Assembly: GCF_030254645.1 (NCBI RefSeq)
Contig: NZ_CP116346.1
Coordinates: 2,855,973 to 2,919,972, forward strand
Reading direction: 5' to 3'
Source of the DNA: Paucibacter sediminis
Lineage (GTDB): Bacteria > Pseudomonadota > Gammaproteobacteria > Burkholderiales > Burkholderiaceae_C
DNA length: 64,000 bases
In this document: positions 53,793 through 64,000 of the stretch, one piece after another
Position numbering within the stretch: position 1 is the first letter of the stretch
Layout of the letters: every line of letters begins with the position of its first letter
The notes under the pieces: generated by a model
The model's database searches: none
What the model saw: only the letters and a program-made list of their open reading frames with translations
What the model was told of the DNA's origin: nothing
Translations under genes and position numbers: made by a program

Positions 53793-54577
<785 letters not shown>

Positions 54578-54743
54578 CGCAGCTTGGGTGTCATTCGTCA
54601 TATTCCAAAAGATTCTTGGTTAAACAGGAATAGTCTTTTGCGATTTGACTAGTGTTTTCCCTAGGGCGGAGTCCCTACAGTTCGTTCCATGGACCCGGCG
54701 ATAGGCGCCACGGTTCAAGTCAACGAACCCCAAGGACCCCGTC

Positions 54744-55151
54744 ATGAACAAGCTCTCTACGATCTCCGTCGCTCTCGTGCTGGCCGGTCTGGCCGTCGCC
54801 TCCGGTGCCAATGCCCAAAGCAAGACGCGCGAACAAGTGCTGGCCGAACTGCAGCAGGCCCGCGCCAGCGGCGAGCTGGCCCAGCGTGCCGCCGAGATGG
54901 AAGGCGTTGGCGCCCTGGCCGCACCGGTGAATGCGCCGAAGGCCCACACCCTGAGCGCCAGCGAAGCCGTCAAGCCGGCCACGCTGCCCGCCGCTGCCCC
55001 CGTCAAGGGCAAGACCCGCGCCGAGGTGGTGGCCGAGCTGCAACGTGCCCGCGAAACCGGTGAACTGGAAGAGCAGTTCTCCGAAGGCGGCCCCGGCTAC
55101 TTCGCGGTGACGCGTGGCATCAGCGGCACCCCGGTGCTGGCCGGCAAGTAA
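54744..55151 (+). CDS. DUF4148 domain protein, duplicated motif
   Basis: 135 residues with signal peptide ending GANAQ. The DUF4148 signature appears twice: KTREQVLAELQQARASGEL and KTRAEVVAELQRARETGEL, joined by an Ala-rich linker. These small secreted proteins are abundant in Burkholderiales and of unknown function. The 166-base leader is AT-rich for this genome and includes CCCTAGGG (54659-54666) and TTGACT (54645-54650), but no convincing promoter pair. Confidence 0.85.
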   Translation: MNKLSTISVALVLAGLAVASGANAQSKTREQVLAELQQARASGELAQRAAEMEGVGALAAPVNAPKAHTLSASEAVKPATLPAAAPVKGKTRAEVVAELQRARETGELEEQFSEGGPGYFAVTRGISGTPVLAGK

Positions 55152-55173
55152 ACCGGCGCCACCCCGCCTTGAT

Positions 55174-55198
55174 CACGCCCCGCTGTTCGCGGGGCGTG
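55174..55198 (+). terminator. Hairpin after the DUF4148 gene
   Basis: CACGCCCCGC and GCGGGGCGTG pair perfectly around a five-base loop. The following T tract is weak (TCTCATT), so termination efficiency is uncertain. Confidence 0.55.
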
Positions 55199-55281
55199 TC
55201 TCATTGGGGCCGGCATATGCTTCAATGCGGGTCGGCCTGGCCGCTTTGGCGGCATGGTTGGCCGCATCGTGCGAGGGAACC

Positions 55282-55782
55282 GTGGCAGACGACGATCTCC
55301 TGTATTTTTCCGACGAAGACACGCCGGCTCGGGACGAGCGCCTGACGCCCTGGGTGGTGTTGGTGGTGGACGACGAGCCCGGCGTGCACGAGGTCAGCGC
55401 CCTGGTGCTGGCCGAGCTGGCGCTCGACGGCCGCGGCGTCAGTCTGCTGCATGCCCAGAGTGCGCGTCAGGCCGAGGCCATGCTGCGACAGCGCGACGAC
55501 ATCGCGGTGGTGCTGCTGGACGTGGTGATGGAGACCGAGACCGCGGGCCTGGACCTGGTGGCCCGCATACGCCGCGAGTCGCGCAGCCCGCGCGCGCGCA
55601 TCGTCATCCGCACCGGCCAGGCCGGCAGGCTGTCCGAGTACGAGGTGCTGCGCCAGCACGATGTCAACGAGTACTGCCAGAAGACCGATCTGACCGACCG
55701 CCTGCTGAACCGCGTCTGCCTGCTGGCCTTGCGCAACTACCGCGATATCCTGTCCGCCGGCGGCTGCTTGTCGCCGGCCTGA
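55282..55782 (+). CDS. Receiver-domain response regulator
   Basis: 166 residues, one REC domain: VVLVVDDEPGVHEVS at the start, phospho-Asp in VVLLDVVMETETAGLDLV, Thr in VIRTGQAGRL, and Lys in EYCQKTDLTD. No output domain. This resembles the N-terminal receiver of DUF3369-type regulators. GTG 55282 was chosen because GAGGGA precedes it; ATG 55225 would add 19 residues. It is paired with the histidine kinase 22 bases downstream. Confidence 0.85.
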   Translation: MADDDLLYFSDEDTPARDERLTPWVVLVVDDEPGVHEVSALVLAELALDGRGVSLLHAQSARQAEAMLRQRDDIAVVLLDVVMETETAGLDLVARIRRESRSPRARIVIRTGQAGRLSEYEVLRQHDVNEYCQKTDLTDRLLNRVCLLALRNYRDILSAGGCLSPA

Positions 55783-55804
55783 CGAATGATGCAAGGAGCG
55801 CCGC

Positions 55805-57157
55805 ATGAACAACACCCTGGCTGCCAGCGCCGGACCCGAGCGGCTGTTCTCGGTCGATGAGGGGCGCGCGCTGGCCGAGGCGGCGCTGCGCTCCATCACC
55901 CTCAGCACCTCGCGCGTCAGCGGCGACGAATTCTTCCGCGTGCTGGTGCGCGACCTGGCCAAGGCGCTGGACGTGCATTACGTGATCGCCGGCGAGCTGT
56001 GCAGCGTGCAGGGCAGCGAGGCCGCCCGCACGCTGGCGGTGTGGGCGGGCAGCGACTTCATTCCCAACATCACCTATGGCCTGGACGGCACGCCCTGCCA
56101 GAACGTCAGCTGCCAGGACATGTGCTTCCACCCCAGCGGCGTGCAAGCCGAGTATCCGCAGGACCAGCTGCTGGTGGACATGGGGGCGCAAAGCTATATC
56201 GGCATGCCCATGGTCAGCACCGAGGGCAAGACCCTGGGCATCCTGACGGCGATGGACGTGCGGCCGATGGACGAAGGCAAGCGCCTGCTGGCGCTGTCGC
56301 TGCTGTCCATTTTTGCGGCGCGCTGTGCGGCCGAGCTGCAGCACCGTGCGCGCGAGGCCGAACTGGAGGCCCTGGTGGCGCGGCGCACGCGCGCGCTGGA
56401 GGAGGCGCGCGCGCACCTGGTCGAGCATGAGAAGCTGGCGGCCCTGGGCGGGCTGGTGGCGGGCGTGGCGCATGAGGTGAACACGCCGATCGGTGTCGCC
56501 ATCACCTCCTCATCCGGCCTGCGGCGCTTTGCCGGCGAGATCACCGAGATGCTGGCCAGCGAGAAGGTATCGCGCAGCCGGCTGGCCACGCTGTCCTCGC
56601 AGATTGCCCAGTCCGCCGAACTGGTGGAGCGCAATCTGCAGCGCGCGGCCGAGCTGATCGGCAATTTCAAGAACCTGGCGGTGGACCAGAGTTCGGAGGA
56701 GGTGCGCGAGTTTGTGCTGGCCGACTACCTGGAGGCGCTGGTGACGGCCCACCATGCCGAGATCAGCAAGCATGAGGCCCGCATGCAGCTGCAGGTGCCG
56801 CCCGGGCTGCGCGTGCGCATGGCCGCCGGCATGCTGGCGCAGATCACCTCCAACCTGCTGATGAACGCCCTGATCCATGGCGGCCGCCCGGACCTGCTGC
56901 TGAGCCTCGCGGTGCAGCAGCAGGGCGATGGCCTGCGCTATGTGTTCGAGGACAACGGCGTGGGCGTCACGGCCGAGCTGCGTTCGCGCATGTTGGAGCC
57001 CTTCTTCACCACCCGCCGCGGCGAGGGCGGCAGCGGGCTGGGCTTGCACATCGTCTACACCCTGGTGCAGCGCCTCGGCGGCAGCCTGACGCTGGAAAGC
57101 GAGCCGGGGCAGGGGCTGCGCGTCAGCCTGCTGCTGCCCGGCGTGGTGGCCTCATGA
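55805..57157 (+). CDS. GAF-domain sensor histidine kinase (cytosolic)
   Basis: 450 residues without membrane helices. Residues ~30-185 are a GAF domain with a Cys-rich loop ([15 protein letters not shown]). The H-box is [14 protein letters not shown]. The HATPase part has [19 protein letters not shown] and [17 protein letters not shown] precedes ATG 55805. It presumably phosphorylates the receiver encoded just upstream. The cysteines could sense redox state or metal; that is inference. Confidence 0.9.
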   Translation: MNNTLAASAGPERLFSVDEGRALAEAALRSITLSTSRVSGDEFFRVLVRDLAKALDVHYVIAGELCSVQGSEAARTLAVWAGSDFIPNITYGLDGTPCQNVSCQDMCFHPSGVQAEYPQDQLLVDMGAQSYIGMPMVSTEGKTLGILTAMDVRPMDEGKRLLALSLLSIFAARCAAELQHRAREAELEALVARRTRALEEARAHLVEHEKLAALGGLVAGVAHEVNTPIGVAITSSSGLRRFAGEITEMLASEKVSRSRLATLSSQIAQSAELVERNLQRAAELIGNFKNLAVDQSSEEVREFVLADYLEALVTAHHAEISKHEARMQLQVPPGLRVRMAAGMLAQITSNLLMNALIHGGRPDLLLSLAVQQQGDGLRYVFEDNGVGVTAELRSRMLEPFFTTRRGEGGSGLGLHIVYTLVQRLGGSLTLESEPGQGLRVSLLLPGVVAS

Positions 57158-58675
57158 TTCCCGGCGCAGCGCCGGGAACAGGATCACGTCGCGGATGCTC
57201 GGCGAGTCGGTGATCAGCATCATCAGCCGGTCGATGCCGATGCCGCAGCCGCCGGTGGGGGGCATGCCGTATTCCAGCGCGCGGATGAAGTCGGCGTCGT
57301 AGAACATCGCCTCCTCGTCGCCGGCATCCTTGTTGGCCACCTGGGCCTGGAAGCGCGCGGCCTGGTCTTCGGCGTCGTTCAGCTCCGAGAAGCCGTTGGC
57401 GTACTCGCGGCCGGTGATGAAGAGCTCGAAGCGCTCGGTGATCTTGGGGTTGGTGTCGGAGGCGCGCGCCAGCGGCGAGACCTCCACCGGGTAGTCGATG
57501 ATGAAGGTGGGCTGCCAGAGCTTTTCTTCCACCACCGCCTCGAACATGCCGAACTGCAGCTCGGCCAGGGTCCAGTGCTTGGGCGGCTCCTCGCCCAGCG
57601 CCTTCAGCTTGGCATGCAGCGCGCTAGCGTCATCGGCCTCGGCGGCCGAGAGGCCGGCATGGGCGATGAGCGAGTCGCGCACCGACAGGCGGGCGAAGGG
57701 CTGGTCCAGGTGCACTTCCTTGCCCGCATAGCTGACGCGCGCATTGCCGGTGGCGGCGCGCGCGGCGTGGCGCAGCACCTCCTCGGTGAAGTCCATCAGA
57801 TCATGGTGCGTCCAGTAGGCCGCATAGAACTCCATCATCGTGAACTCGGGGTTGTGCCGGACCGAGATGCCTTCGTTGCGGAAATTGCGGTTGATCTCGA
57901 ACACGCGCTCGAAGCCGCCCACGATCAGGCGCTTGAGGTAGAGCTCGGGCGCGATGCGCAGGTACATCTCCTGGTCCAGCGCGTTGTGGTGGGTGATGAA
58001 GGGCTTGGCGTTCGCGCCGCCCGGGATCGGGTGCAGCATCGGCGTTTCCACTTCCAGGAAACCATGCTCCACCATATGGCTGCGGATCGAGGACACCGCC
58101 TTGGAGCGCGCCACGAAGCGGGCGCGCGCCTGCTCGTCGGTGATCAGGTCCACATAGCGCTGGCGGTACTTCTGCTCCTGGTCGCTCATGCCGTGGAACT
58201 TGTCCGGCAGCGGGCGCAGGCTCTTGGTGAGCAGGCGCAGATTGCTGACGCGCACCGACAGCTCGCCCGTCTTGGTGCGGAACAGCGTGCCCTCGGCACC
58301 GACGATGTCGCCCAGATCCAGGTGCTTGAAGGCCTCGTAGCTTTCCTCGCCCACGCCGTCCTTGGTGACGAAGAGCTGGATGCGGCCGGTGGCGTCCTGC
58401 AGGGTGCCGAAGCTGGCCTTGCCCATCACGCGCTTGAGCATCAGGCGGCCCGCCACGCTCACCGCCACCGCCTGCGGCTCGAGTTCCTCGTTGGCCAGCG
58501 CGCCATAGCGCTGCGCCAGCGGCAGGGCGCGGTGCTGGGGCTTGAAATCGTTGGGGAAGGGGACGGCGGTCTTGGCGCGCAGGGCGGCCAGTTTCTCGCG
58601 GCGTTCGGTGATCAGCTGGTTTTCATCCTGCGCGGCAGGGCTGTGGTGGGGGGCGGCGGGGCTGTGCTGGGTCAT
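57152..58675 (-). CDS. lysS: Lysyl-tRNA synthetase, class II
   Basis: 507 residues. The OB-fold anticodon domain has [18 protein letters not shown]. Motif 2 reads [20 protein letters not shown] and motif 3 [13 protein letters not shown]. It charges tRNA-Lys. The 3' end overlaps the convergent kinase by six bases. It is divergent from wlbA. Confidence 0.98.
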   Translation of the reverse strand: MTQHSPAAPHHSPAAQDENQLITERREKLAALRAKTAVPFPNDFKPQHRALPLAQRYGALANEELEPQAVAVSVAGRLMLKRVMGKASFGTLQDATGRIQLFVTKDGVGEESYEAFKHLDLGDIVGAEGTLFRTKTGELSVRVSNLRLLTKSLRPLPDKFHGMSDQEQKYRQRYVDLITDEQARARFVARSKAVSSIRSHMVEHGFLEVETPMLHPIPGGANAKPFITHHNALDQEMYLRIAPELYLKRLIVGGFERVFEINRNFRNEGISVRHNPEFTMMEFYAAYWTHHDLMDFTEEVLRHAARAATGNARVSYAGKEVHLDQPFARLSVRDSLIAHAGLSAAEADDASALHAKLKALGEEPPKHWTLAELQFGMFEAVVEEKLWQPTFIIDYPVEVSPLARASDTNPKITERFELFITGREYANGFSELNDAEDQAARFQAQVANKDAGDEEAMFYDADFIRALEYGMPPTGGCGIGIDRLMMLITDSPSIRDVILFPALRRES

Positions 58676-58741
58676 CGCGTCAACTCATTGAATTGGCGGC
58701 GATTTTAGGCGGTGCGCGGGGTTTGCACGGGAGCCCCCCCG

Positions 58742-58747
58742 TAGAAT
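58742..58747 (+). promoter_or_regulatory. Candidate -10 box of the wlb cluster
   Basis: TAGAAT, 28 bases before the wlbA ATG in the divergent lysS-wlbA gap. No clear -35. Confidence 0.35.
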
Positions 58748-58775
58748 CTGCTGCTTCGCCTGAATTTGGCCCCCC

Positions 58776-59834
58776 ATGACGCTCGCGCTGCCCATCCTCG
58801 ATCGACCGATACGCTTCGCCCTGGTGGGCTGCGGCCGCATCGCCAAGAACCATATCGAGGCGCTCGCCAAGCATGCCGGCCGCGCCGAACTGGTGGCGGT
58901 TTGCGATCATCAACCGTCCGCCTTGCAAGCCGCGGTGGCCGCCACCGGCGCAGCAGGCTTTGCCTCGTTGGAGGCCTTGCTGGCAGCAAGCGATGCCGAC
59001 GTGGTGGTGCTCGCCACGCCCAGCGGCCTGCATTCGCAGCAGGCCATGGCCGTGGCCCGCAGCGGCCGCCATGTGCTGAGCGAGAAGCCCATGGCCACCA
59101 AGTTCGAGGAAGGCATGGCGATGGTGCGCGCCTGCCGCGATGCCGGCGTCAAGCTCTTCGTGGTGAAGCAGAACCGCCTCAACAGCACCGTGCAGCTGGT
59201 CAAGCGCGCCATCGATCAGGGCCGCTTCGGCCGCATCTATATGAGCACCGTGAACGTGTTCTGGACGCGCCCGCAAAGCTATTACGATGCCGCCCCCTGG
59301 CGCGGCCGCTGGGATCTGGACGGCGGCGCCTTCATGAACCAGGCCAGCCATTACGTCGACCTGCTGGACTGGCTGGTCGGCCCGGTGGACAGCGTGCATG
59401 CCTACACCGCCACGCTGGCGCGCGACATCGAGGCCGAGGACACCGGCGTGCTGAGCGCGCGCCTGCGCCATGGCGGCCTGGCGTCCATCAACGTCACCAT
59501 GCTCACCTACCCGCAGAACCTGGAAGGCTCGATCACCATCCTGGGCGAGAAGGGCACGGTCAAGATCGGCGGCACCGCGGTCAACAAGATCGAGCATTGG
59601 CAGTTCGCCGAGCCGCATGCGGACGACGAAGCGGTGCGCAATGCGAGTTATGAGACCGGCAGCGTCTATGGCCATGGCCATCCGCTTTACTACGACAACG
59701 TTATCCAGACCCTGCGCGGCGAGGCCAGCGCCGAGGTCGATGGCTACGAGGGCCTGCGCTCGCTGGAGATCCTGATCGCGGCCTACCGCAGCGCGCGCGA
59801 CGGCCAGCGCGTCGGTCTGCCGCTCGTCTTCTGA
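58776..59834 (+). CDS. wlbA: UDP-N-acetylglucosaminuronate 3-dehydrogenase (Gfo/Idh/MocA family)
   Basis: 352 residues. The NAD loop [14 protein letters not shown], the EKPMATKF catalytic Lys motif, and [19 protein letters not shown] identify the WlbA/WbpB group. It oxidises the 3-hydroxyl of UDP-GlcNAcA. WlbB and WlbC follow in order, the same order as in the Bordetella wlb locus. The first enzyme (a UDP-GlcNAc 6-dehydrogenase) is not in the window. Confidence 0.9.
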   Translation: MTLALPILDRPIRFALVGCGRIAKNHIEALAKHAGRAELVAVCDHQPSALQAAVAATGAAGFASLEALLAASDADVVVLATPSGLHSQQAMAVARSGRHVLSEKPMATKFEEGMAMVRACRDAGVKLFVVKQNRLNSTVQLVKRAIDQGRFGRIYMSTVNVFWTRPQSYYDAAPWRGRWDLDGGAFMNQASHYVDLLDWLVGPVDSVHAYTATLARDIEAEDTGVLSARLRHGGLASINVTMLTYPQNLEGSITILGEKGTVKIGGTAVNKIEHWQFAEPHADDEAVRNASYETGSVYGHGHPLYYDNVIQTLRGEASAEVDGYEGLRSLEILIAAYRSARDGQRVGLPLVF

Positions 59835-59842
59835 ATCGCGCC

Positions 59843-60436
59843 ATGAGCTACTGGAAACACGACAGCGCCATCGTCGATGAGGGTGCGCAGCTCGGCGAGG
59901 GCACCAAGGTCTGGCACTTCGCCCATGTGAGCCCGGGCGCGCGCATCGGCGCGGGCTGCTCGCTGGGGCAGGGCGTCTACGTGGGCAACGATGTGGCCAT
60001 TGGCAACAACGTGCGCATCCAGAACAACGTCTCGGTCTACGACGCGGTGACGCTGGAGGACGATGTGTTCTGCGGCCCTTCGATGGTGTTCACCAATGTC
60101 TACAACCCGCGCGCCGCGGTGGCCCGCAAGGCCGAGTACCGCCGCACCCTGGTGAAGCGTGGCGCCACCCTGGGCGCCAACTGCACCATCGTCTGCGGCA
60201 GCACCATCGGCAGCCATGCCTTCATCGGCGCCGGTGCGGTGGTGCAAAAGGATGTGGCCGATTTCGCGCTGATGGTGGGCGTGCCGGCGCGCCGCATCGG
60301 CTGGATGAGTCGCTACGGCGAGCGCCTGGTCTTCGACGCCCAGGGCCGCGCGCAATGCCCGCACACCGGCGATGTCTACGAACTCCAGGACGACGAGCGC
60401 TGCTGCGTGCTCGTGACACAAGGAAACCTCGCGTGA
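59843..60436 (+). CDS. wlbB: UDP-sugar 3-N-acetyltransferase (left-handed beta-helix)
   Basis: 197 residues with hexapeptide repeats ([20 protein letters not shown]) and [20 protein letters not shown]. It is the WlbB/WbpD type that acetylates the 3-amino group. The stop overlaps the next start in GTGA. Confidence 0.92.
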   Translation: MSYWKHDSAIVDEGAQLGEGTKVWHFAHVSPGARIGAGCSLGQGVYVGNDVAIGNNVRIQNNVSVYDAVTLEDDVFCGPSMVFTNVYNPRAAVARKAEYRRTLVKRGATLGANCTIVCGSTIGSHAFIGAGAVVQKDVADFALMVGVPARRIGWMSRYGERLVFDAQGRAQCPHTGDVYELQDDERCCVLVTQGNLA

Positions 60437-61566
60437 GCCTGCTGCCCTTCATCGACCTCAAGGCGCAATACGCCGCCCTCAAGACCAGCATCGATGCGCG
60501 CATCCAGCGCGTGCTGGACCATGGCCAGTACATCATGGGCCCCGAGGTCAAGGAGCTGGAGGAGAAGCTCGCCGCCCATGTGGGCGTGAAGCACTGCATC
60601 AGCGTGGCCAGTGGCACCGAGGCCTTGCTGATCGCGCTGATGGCGCTGGACCTGCAGCCCGGCGACGAGGTCATCACCACACCCTTCACCTTTGCGGCCA
60701 CCGCCGAGACCATCGTGCTGCTGGGCGGCGTGCCGGTGTTCGTGGACATCGAGCCCGACACCTGCAATATCGACCCCAAGCTGATCGAAGCGGCCATCAC
60801 GCCGCGCACCCGCGCCATCATGCCGGTGAGCCTGTACGGCCAGGTCTGCGATATGGACGAGATCAACGCCATCGCCGCCCGGCATGGCGGGCTGCCGGTG
60901 ATCGAGGACGCCGCGCAGAGCTTTGGCGCCAGCTACCGTGGCCGCAAGAGCTGCGGCCTCTCCACCTGGGGCGCCACCAGCTTCTTCCCCAGCAAGCCGC
61001 TGGGCTGCTATGGCGATGGCGGCGCGCTCTTCACCGACGACGACGCGCTGGCGCAGGCCGCGCGCGAGATCCGCGTGCATGGCCAGAGCCAGCGCTACAC
61101 CCACACCCGGCTGGGCGTGGGCGGCCGCATGGACACCATTCAATGCGCGGTGGTGCTGGCCAAGCTGGAGCGCTTCGACTGGGAGATCGCGCGGCGTCTG
61201 GCGATCGGCGAGCGCTACCAGGAGCTGCTGGCCGGCCTGCCCGAGGCACTGGGCGTTCAGCGCCTGGCCGTGCGCGGCAACCGCGATTGCGTCTGGGCCC
61301 AGTTCACGCTGCAGATCGAGGCGCGCGAGGCGGTCTTCAAATCGCTCAACGGCGCCGGCATCCCCACCGCCATCCACTATCCGCGCCCCCTGCATCAACA
61401 GCCGGCCTATGAGCGCTTCGGCCGGGGCCAGGTCTTGCCGCATGCCGAGGCGGCGGCGCGGCGCGTCATGAGCCTGCCGATGAGCGCCGACCTCAGCGAG
61501 GCGCAGCAGGACGTGGTGGTGGCGGCGCTGCGCCAGGCCTTGCAGCAACACGTGGCCAGGGTGTGA
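60433..61566 (+). CDS. wlbC: UDP-sugar 3-aminotransferase (DegT/DnrJ/EryC1/StrS)
   Basis: 377 residues. [12 protein letters not shown] and [11 protein letters not shown] bind PLP, and [15 protein letters not shown] holds the Schiff-base Lys. It transfers an amino group from glutamate to the 3-keto sugar made by WlbA. The start is GTG 60433, overlapping the wlbB stop; the frame upstream is open but belongs to wlbB. Confidence 0.93.
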   Translation: MSLLPFIDLKAQYAALKTSIDARIQRVLDHGQYIMGPEVKELEEKLAAHVGVKHCISVASGTEALLIALMALDLQPGDEVITTPFTFAATAETIVLLGGVPVFVDIEPDTCNIDPKLIEAAITPRTRAIMPVSLYGQVCDMDEINAIAARHGGLPVIEDAAQSFGASYRGRKSCGLSTWGATSFFPSKPLGCYGDGGALFTDDDALAQAAREIRVHGQSQRYTHTRLGVGGRMDTIQCAVVLAKLERFDWEIARRLAIGERYQELLAGLPEALGVQRLAVRGNRDCVWAQFTLQIEAREAVFKSLNGAGIPTAIHYPRPLHQQPAYERFGRGQVLPHAEAAARRVMSLPMSADLSEAQQDVVVAALRQALQQHVARV

Positions 61567-61570
61567 GCCG

Positions 61571-62806
61571 GTGAGGCATGGGCTGTTCAGGGCCACCCTG
61601 ACCCTGCTGGCCGGCGGGGCCTTGGCCCAGCTGTTGCCGCTGCTGCTGGGGCCCTGGATCACGCGCCTGTTCTCGCCCAATGAATTTGGCCATTTCAGCC
61701 TGGTCTGGTCGGTCGCCACCAATCTGGCGGTGGTGGGCTGCGCGCGCTACGAGTTTGCCCTGCCGCTTGAAAAGGACGAGTCCGACGCGGCCCTGCTGAT
61801 GGGGCTGTGCCTGCGCCTGCTGCTGGTGGTGACGGCGGTGGCCGTGGTGGTGGGTGGCCTGCTGGCCTGGCGCCAGCAGCTTGAGCTGGCCTGGTGGTTG
61901 CCGCTGGCGGTGCTGGCCGGCGCGGCCACGCAATGGCTCACGCTCTGGGCCAGCCGGGCGCAGCGCTTCCAGCTGCTGGCGGTGGCACGCGTGCTGCAAT
62001 ATGGCGGCGGCGCGCTGGCCCAGGTGGCGCTGGGCCTGCTGCAGCTGGGGGCCTGGGGCCTGCTGATGGGGCCGGTGCTGGCGGGCCTGGCCACGGCCGT
62101 GCTGCTGGCGCGGCCCGCCCCCGTGGGTGGCTGGCGTGGCCTGCTGCGCCAGCCCCGCGAGGGCCTGCAGCGCCTGGCTCGCCGCCACCGCGATTTCCCC
62201 CTGCTCAACACCCCGCATGCCTTCGCCACCGCCCTGCAGGACAGCCTGGCCATGTTGCTGATCGCCGCCTGGGCGGGCGACGCCGCCGCCGGCTACTGGG
62301 CGCTGGCCTTGCGCTATCTGAAGGCGCCCGCCGGCCTGGTGGGCGGGGCACTGTCGCAGACCCTGTATCCGCGCCTGGTGGCGGCCGCCAGTGCCGCCGA
62401 GGCCCTGGCCCTGGTGCGCAAGTCCATGGCCCTGCTGGTGGCCCTGGCCCTTCCTTTGATGGCGGTGCTGATGCTGTGGGGCCCCTGGCTGTTCGCGCGC
62501 GTGTTCGGCGAGCGCTGGCATGATGCCGGTGAACTGGCGCGCGCGCTGGCACCCTACATCGCCCTGCACTTCGTGGCCTCGCCGCTGTCGGTGGCCACCA
62601 TGGCCTGGGGCGCGCAGGCCTGGGCGCTGCGCCTGGCCCTCGTGGGGCAGGCGGCCTTTGTGCTGGGGCTGGTGCTGGGCCTGCGCTGGAGCGGCCTGAT
62701 CGGCGCGGCCTGGGGCGTGTCGGCCGCGATGCTGCTGTACTTCGGCTATTTCTTCTGGGCCCTGGCCAACTGGAAAGGCTTTGCTGAGCATGAGCGCCTG
62801 GCTTAG
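61571..62806 (+). CDS. Polysaccharide flippase (Wzx/MOP family)
   Basis: 411 residues with about 12 helices. LTLLAGGALAQLLPLLLGP and ITRLFSPNEFGHFSL at the N-terminus are typical of oligosaccharide flippases. It likely moves a lipid-linked repeat unit across the inner membrane. The start is GTG 61571. Its end overlaps the acetyltransferase by 17 bases. Confidence 0.87.
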   Translation: MRHGLFRATLTLLAGGALAQLLPLLLGPWITRLFSPNEFGHFSLVWSVATNLAVVGCARYEFALPLEKDESDAALLMGLCLRLLLVVTAVAVVVGGLLAWRQQLELAWWLPLAVLAGAATQWLTLWASRAQRFQLLAVARVLQYGGGALAQVALGLLQLGAWGLLMGPVLAGLATAVLLARPAPVGGWRGLLRQPREGLQRLARRHRDFPLLNTPHAFATALQDSLAMLLIAAWAGDAAAGYWALALRYLKAPAGLVGGALSQTLYPRLVAAASAAEALALVRKSMALLVALALPLMAVLMLWGPWLFARVFGERWHDAGELARALAPYIALHFVASPLSVATMAWGAQAWALRLALVGQAAFVLGLVLGLRWSGLIGAAWGVSAAMLLYFGYFFWALANWKGFAEHERLA

Positions 62807-63398
62807 AAGCGTCTTCAACCGCTGCCGCCGCGCGCTGTGGCGGGCGCTGTTCTTCCGCATCGTGTTCGGCGAGCGCTCGGCCCAGGGCCAGGTCTTGCCG
62901 CACACGCGCATCGCGCCCAGCACCTGCATCGAGGGCGAGCGCCAGCTGCAGCTGGCCGATCATGTCTTCATCGGCCAGTTCAATTTTCTCGACGCCCATG
63001 GCGGGCTGACGATAGGCGAGGGCGTGCAGATCACCAACTTCGTCAGCATCGTCACGCACAGCTCGCACCGCAGCCTGCGCCTGCTGGGGCGCGGCTATGC
63101 GGCGCAGCAGGGGCCGGCGCCCGGCTATGTGAAGGGGCCCGTGGAGATCGGCCCCTACTGCTTCATCGGCCCGCACAGCCTGATCGAGGCGAACACCCGC
63201 ATCGGCCGCGGCGTGGTGGTGTGCGCCTACGCGCAGGTGCGCGGCGAGGTGCCGGACTTCGCCATCGTGGCCGGCCAGCCCGCCCGGGTGATCGGCGACG
63301 TGCGCCATGGCGATGCCAAGCTGCTGGCCCAATACCCCTGGCTGGCCGCGCATTACCAGGCCTGGGCCAAAGAACTGCCCGAGGCCGCCAGGCCATGA
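62790..63398 (+). CDS. Acyltransferase with left-handed beta-helix
   Basis: 202 residues. Hexapeptide repeats (IGQFNFLDAHGGLTIGEGVQ; IGPYCFIGPHSLIEANTRIG) and VAGQPARVIGDV mark a sugar O- or N-acetyltransferase. The acceptor is unknown but probably part of the surface polysaccharide. ATG 62790 was preferred over TTG 62781. It overlaps the glycosyltransferase start (ATGA). Confidence 0.85.
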   Translation: MSAWLRSVFNRCRRALWRALFFRIVFGERSAQGQVLPHTRIAPSTCIEGERQLQLADHVFIGQFNFLDAHGGLTIGEGVQITNFVSIVTHSSHRSLRLLGRGYAAQQGPAPGYVKGPVEIGPYCFIGPHSLIEANTRIGRGVVVCAYAQVRGEVPDFAIVAGQPARVIGDVRHGDAKLLAQYPWLAAHYQAWAKELPEAARP

Positions 63399-64000
63399 GG
63401 CTGGTGCTGATCGGCGATGGCGAGAGCCCGCATCTGCTCAAGTGGGCGCGCGCGCTGGCGCCCGAGCTGGAGCTCTGGGCCGCGTCGTCGCGCGGCTTCT
63501 CCGCGGCCTTCGAGGCCCTGATCCCGGCCGAGCGCCGCTACGCCATGCTGACCGACCCCGCGCATGGCGGCGGCAATTTTGCGGTGCTGAAGAGGCTGCC
63601 GGCGCTGGCGCAATGGCTCAGGCGCGTGGATGCCGATTGGCTGCACGCCCATTACCTGACCTCGCATGGCACGCTGGCCTGGCTGGCCAGGCGCGGCTGG
63701 GGCTTGCGCGCGCACATTGCCGGCTCGGCCTGGGGCAGCGACATCCTGGTCACGCCCGAGCAGGGCTGGCCCTACCGCTGGCTGATGCGGCGCGTGCTGC
63801 AGGCCTGCGACATCACCACCTCCGACTCCGCACACATGGCCGCGCGCATGCGTGAACTGGGCGCCGCCGAGGTCATGACCTTTCCCTTCGGCCTGGAGGA
63901 ACTGCCCAAGCAGGGCGCGCGCAAGCAGCCCTGGCTGTTCTTCGCGAATCGTGGGCTGGAGCCAATCTACCGGCCCGAGCGCGTGATCTCGGCCTTCGCC
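63395..64000 (+). CDS. GT-B glycosyltransferase, N-terminal part (3' end outside window)
   Basis: 202 codons are open to the last base. The N-terminal Rossmann half has MRLVLIGDGESPHLLKWA, WLHAHYLTSHGTLAW and GSAWGSDILV. The pattern fits family 4/group 1 glycosyltransferases. Donor and acceptor are unknown. The catalytic C-terminal half lies beyond the window. Confidence 0.82.
   Translation, partial: MRLVLIGDGESPHLLKWARALAPELELWAASSRGFSAAFEALIPAERRYAMLTDPAHGGGNFAVLKRLPALAQWLRRVDADWLHAHYLTSHGTLAWLARRGWGLRAHIAGSAWGSDILVTPEQGWPYRWLMRRVLQACDITTSDSAHMAARMRELGAAEVMTFPFGLEELPKQGARKQPWLFFANRGLEPIYRPERVISAFA

Overview
The window is dense, high-GC, single-replicon DNA with small intergenic gaps and many stop/start overlaps. 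Gene order and protein families point to a betaproteobacterium of the order Burkholderiales, probably close to Roseateles/Rubrivivax/Leptothrix. Supporting blocks are yqgE-ruvX-pyrR-pyrB-pyrC'-plsC, rhodanese-grxC-secB-gpsA, and a caa3-type cytochrome oxidase operon with the Burkholderiales small assembly gene, DUF2970 and DUF2909 genes. The organism was judged by family recognition only; no database search was possible. No rRNA, tRNA, CRISPR array, prophage or intact insertion sequence was seen.

Layout: 1-4068 holds the 3' end of a type IV pilus/chemotaxis hybrid kinase, a diguanylate cyclase and a secreted alpha/beta hydrolase. A convergent photolyase follows. 5547-10081 carries yqgE-ruvX and the pyrimidine genes, including a metal-ligand-deficient dihydroorotase, then plsC. 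A PEP-CTERM protein lies at 10189. From 20216 down to 10947 four minus-strand genes form a tight run: a winged-helix STAND regulator, a cyclic-nucleotide-binding patatin, an acetyl-CoA hydrolase/GNAT fusion, and a cyclase-like STAND/TPR protein. This is the most unusual operon in the window. Then come a nucleoside/nucleotide phosphorylase with a PRPP synthetase-like partner, a degenerate HD-GYP protein, and a porin/PstS-like/MCP trio.

27366-32901 is housekeeping (rhodanese, grxC, secB, gpsA, a Bug receptor, trmL, comF, a BioC-like methyltransferase). 33243-42389 is the aa3/caa3 oxidase locus with its copper and heme A assembly factors, ending in a strong terminator. rpoH faces it and has a perfect CIRCE (HrcA) operator upstream. 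cheW, a MASE1/CHASE/PAS histidine kinase and ychF follow on the minus strand. After 48230 come a UbiH-like hydroxylase, dsbC, DUF3429, a 268-bp nested inverted-repeat element, an M61 peptidase carrying an in-frame repeat insertion, DUF3108, enoyl-CoA hydratase, DUF4148, a two-component pair and lysS. From 58776 to the window end begins a surface-polysaccharide cluster: wlbABC for a diacetamido-uronic acid sugar, a flippase, an acetyltransferase and a glycosyltransferase cut by the window edge.
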